Assembly (NCBI GenBank): GCA_964035545.1 | Contig: OZ037771.1 | Location: 6,614,690 to 6,678,689, forward strand | DNA from: Bugula neritina | Lineage: Eukaryota > Bryozoa > Gymnolaemata > Cheilostomatida > Bugulidae | Reading direction: 5' to 3' | DNA: 64,000 nucleotides | Shown here: positions 63,498 to 64,000 of the stretch, one piece after another | How positions within the stretch are numbered: position 1 is the first letter of the stretch | How the letters are laid out: each line of letters begins with the position of its first letter | The notes under the pieces: model-generated | Database searches by the model: none | The model's input: only the letters and a program-made list of their open reading frames with translations | What the model was told of the DNA's origin: nothing | Made by a program: the position numbers and the translations under genes

Positions 63498-64000
63498 TGA
63501 CCTTACTACTAGGTCACACACAGTATATATGACCTCACTGCTAGGTCACACAGAGTATATATGACCTTACTACTAGGTCACACACAGTATATATGACCTC
63601 ACTACTAGGTCACACACAGTATATATGACCTCACTACTAGGTCACACACAGTATATATGACCTCACTACTAGGTCACACACAGTATATATGACCTCACTG
63701 CTAGGTCACACACAGTATATATGACCTCACTGCTAGGTCACACACAGTATATATGACCTCACTACTAGGTCACACACAGTATATATGACCTCACTACTAG
63801 GTCACACACAGTATATATGACCTCACTACTAGGTCACACACAGTATATATGACCTCACTACTAGGTCACACACACAGTATATATGACCTCACTACTAGGT
63901 CACACACACAGTATATATGACCTCACTACTAGGCCACACACAGTATATATGACCTCACTACTAGGTCACACACAGTATATATGACCTCACTGCTAGGTCA
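63498..64000. repeat. 32-bp minisatellite with AGGTCA dyads
   Basis: About 16 copies of a 32-bp unit, TGACCTCACTACTAGGTCA followed by CACACAGTATATA, with few changes (A/G at one site, one AGGCCA, two CACA expansions). It begins 76 bp after the last DOCK exon seen and leaves the window. Confidence 0.95.

Noticed and set aside
63498-64000. CRISPR-like array
   Set aside because: Units of 32 bp abut with no unique spacers; it is a minisatellite in an animal intron.

Overview
The window is nuclear DNA of a multicellular animal. It is AT-rich and holds spliced genes with GT..AG introns, animal-type orthologues (DHRS12, PRPS, a DOCK9/10/11-type gene, RING/B-box/coiled-coil/propeller genes) and a mixed load of retro- and DNA transposons. 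An early-branching invertebrate, most likely a sponge, fits best. That placement is inference from gene style (short introns, tandem TRIM-like genes, CR1/BEL/DDE_4 elements); no sequence here fixes the species.

Layout. Positions 1-16.1 kb are a transposon graveyard. In order they hold: a degenerate repeat of unknown class, split by a complete 2.5-kb LTR element that carries only Gag and protease; a non-LTR reverse-transcriptase scrap; an array of about four 600-bp units with a C2H2-like ORF, polypurine tract and LTR start; a second copy of the unknown repeat; a non-LTR element with a PHD finger and endonuclease; a BEL/Pao element lacking its integrase core; and a non-LTR 3' end. Positions 16.1-19.85 kb form a giant inverted repeat (two 1.08-kb arms) around a broken DDE_4 transposase, and its right arm ends at the TATA box of the first host gene.

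From 19.9 kb onward all six host genes read on the + strand. They are DHRS12 (8 exons, 326 aa), an unrecognised single-pass membrane protein (4 exons, 227 aa), two tandem RING/B-box genes (7 exons each, 609 and 610 aa) in a direct duplication of about 8 kb, ribose-phosphate pyrophosphokinase (7 exons, 318 aa, the same length and residue numbering as the human enzyme), and the 5' end of a DOCK9/10/11 (zizimin) gene that leaves the window inside its PH domain. These are unrelated functions (redox enzyme, surface protein, likely ubiquitin ligases, nucleotide synthesis, Rho-GTPase signalling); no operon or pathway cluster is suggested.

Introns and spacers hold a tRNA-derived SINE with dispersed tails, at least three MITE-like families, solo LTRs with 4-bp target duplications, many micro- and minisatellites, and several unusual tracts of shuffled short words and their reverse complements. 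Exon borders were set by hand from splice signals, reading phase and family alignment from memory; each complete gene sums to a multiple of three with one terminal stop.
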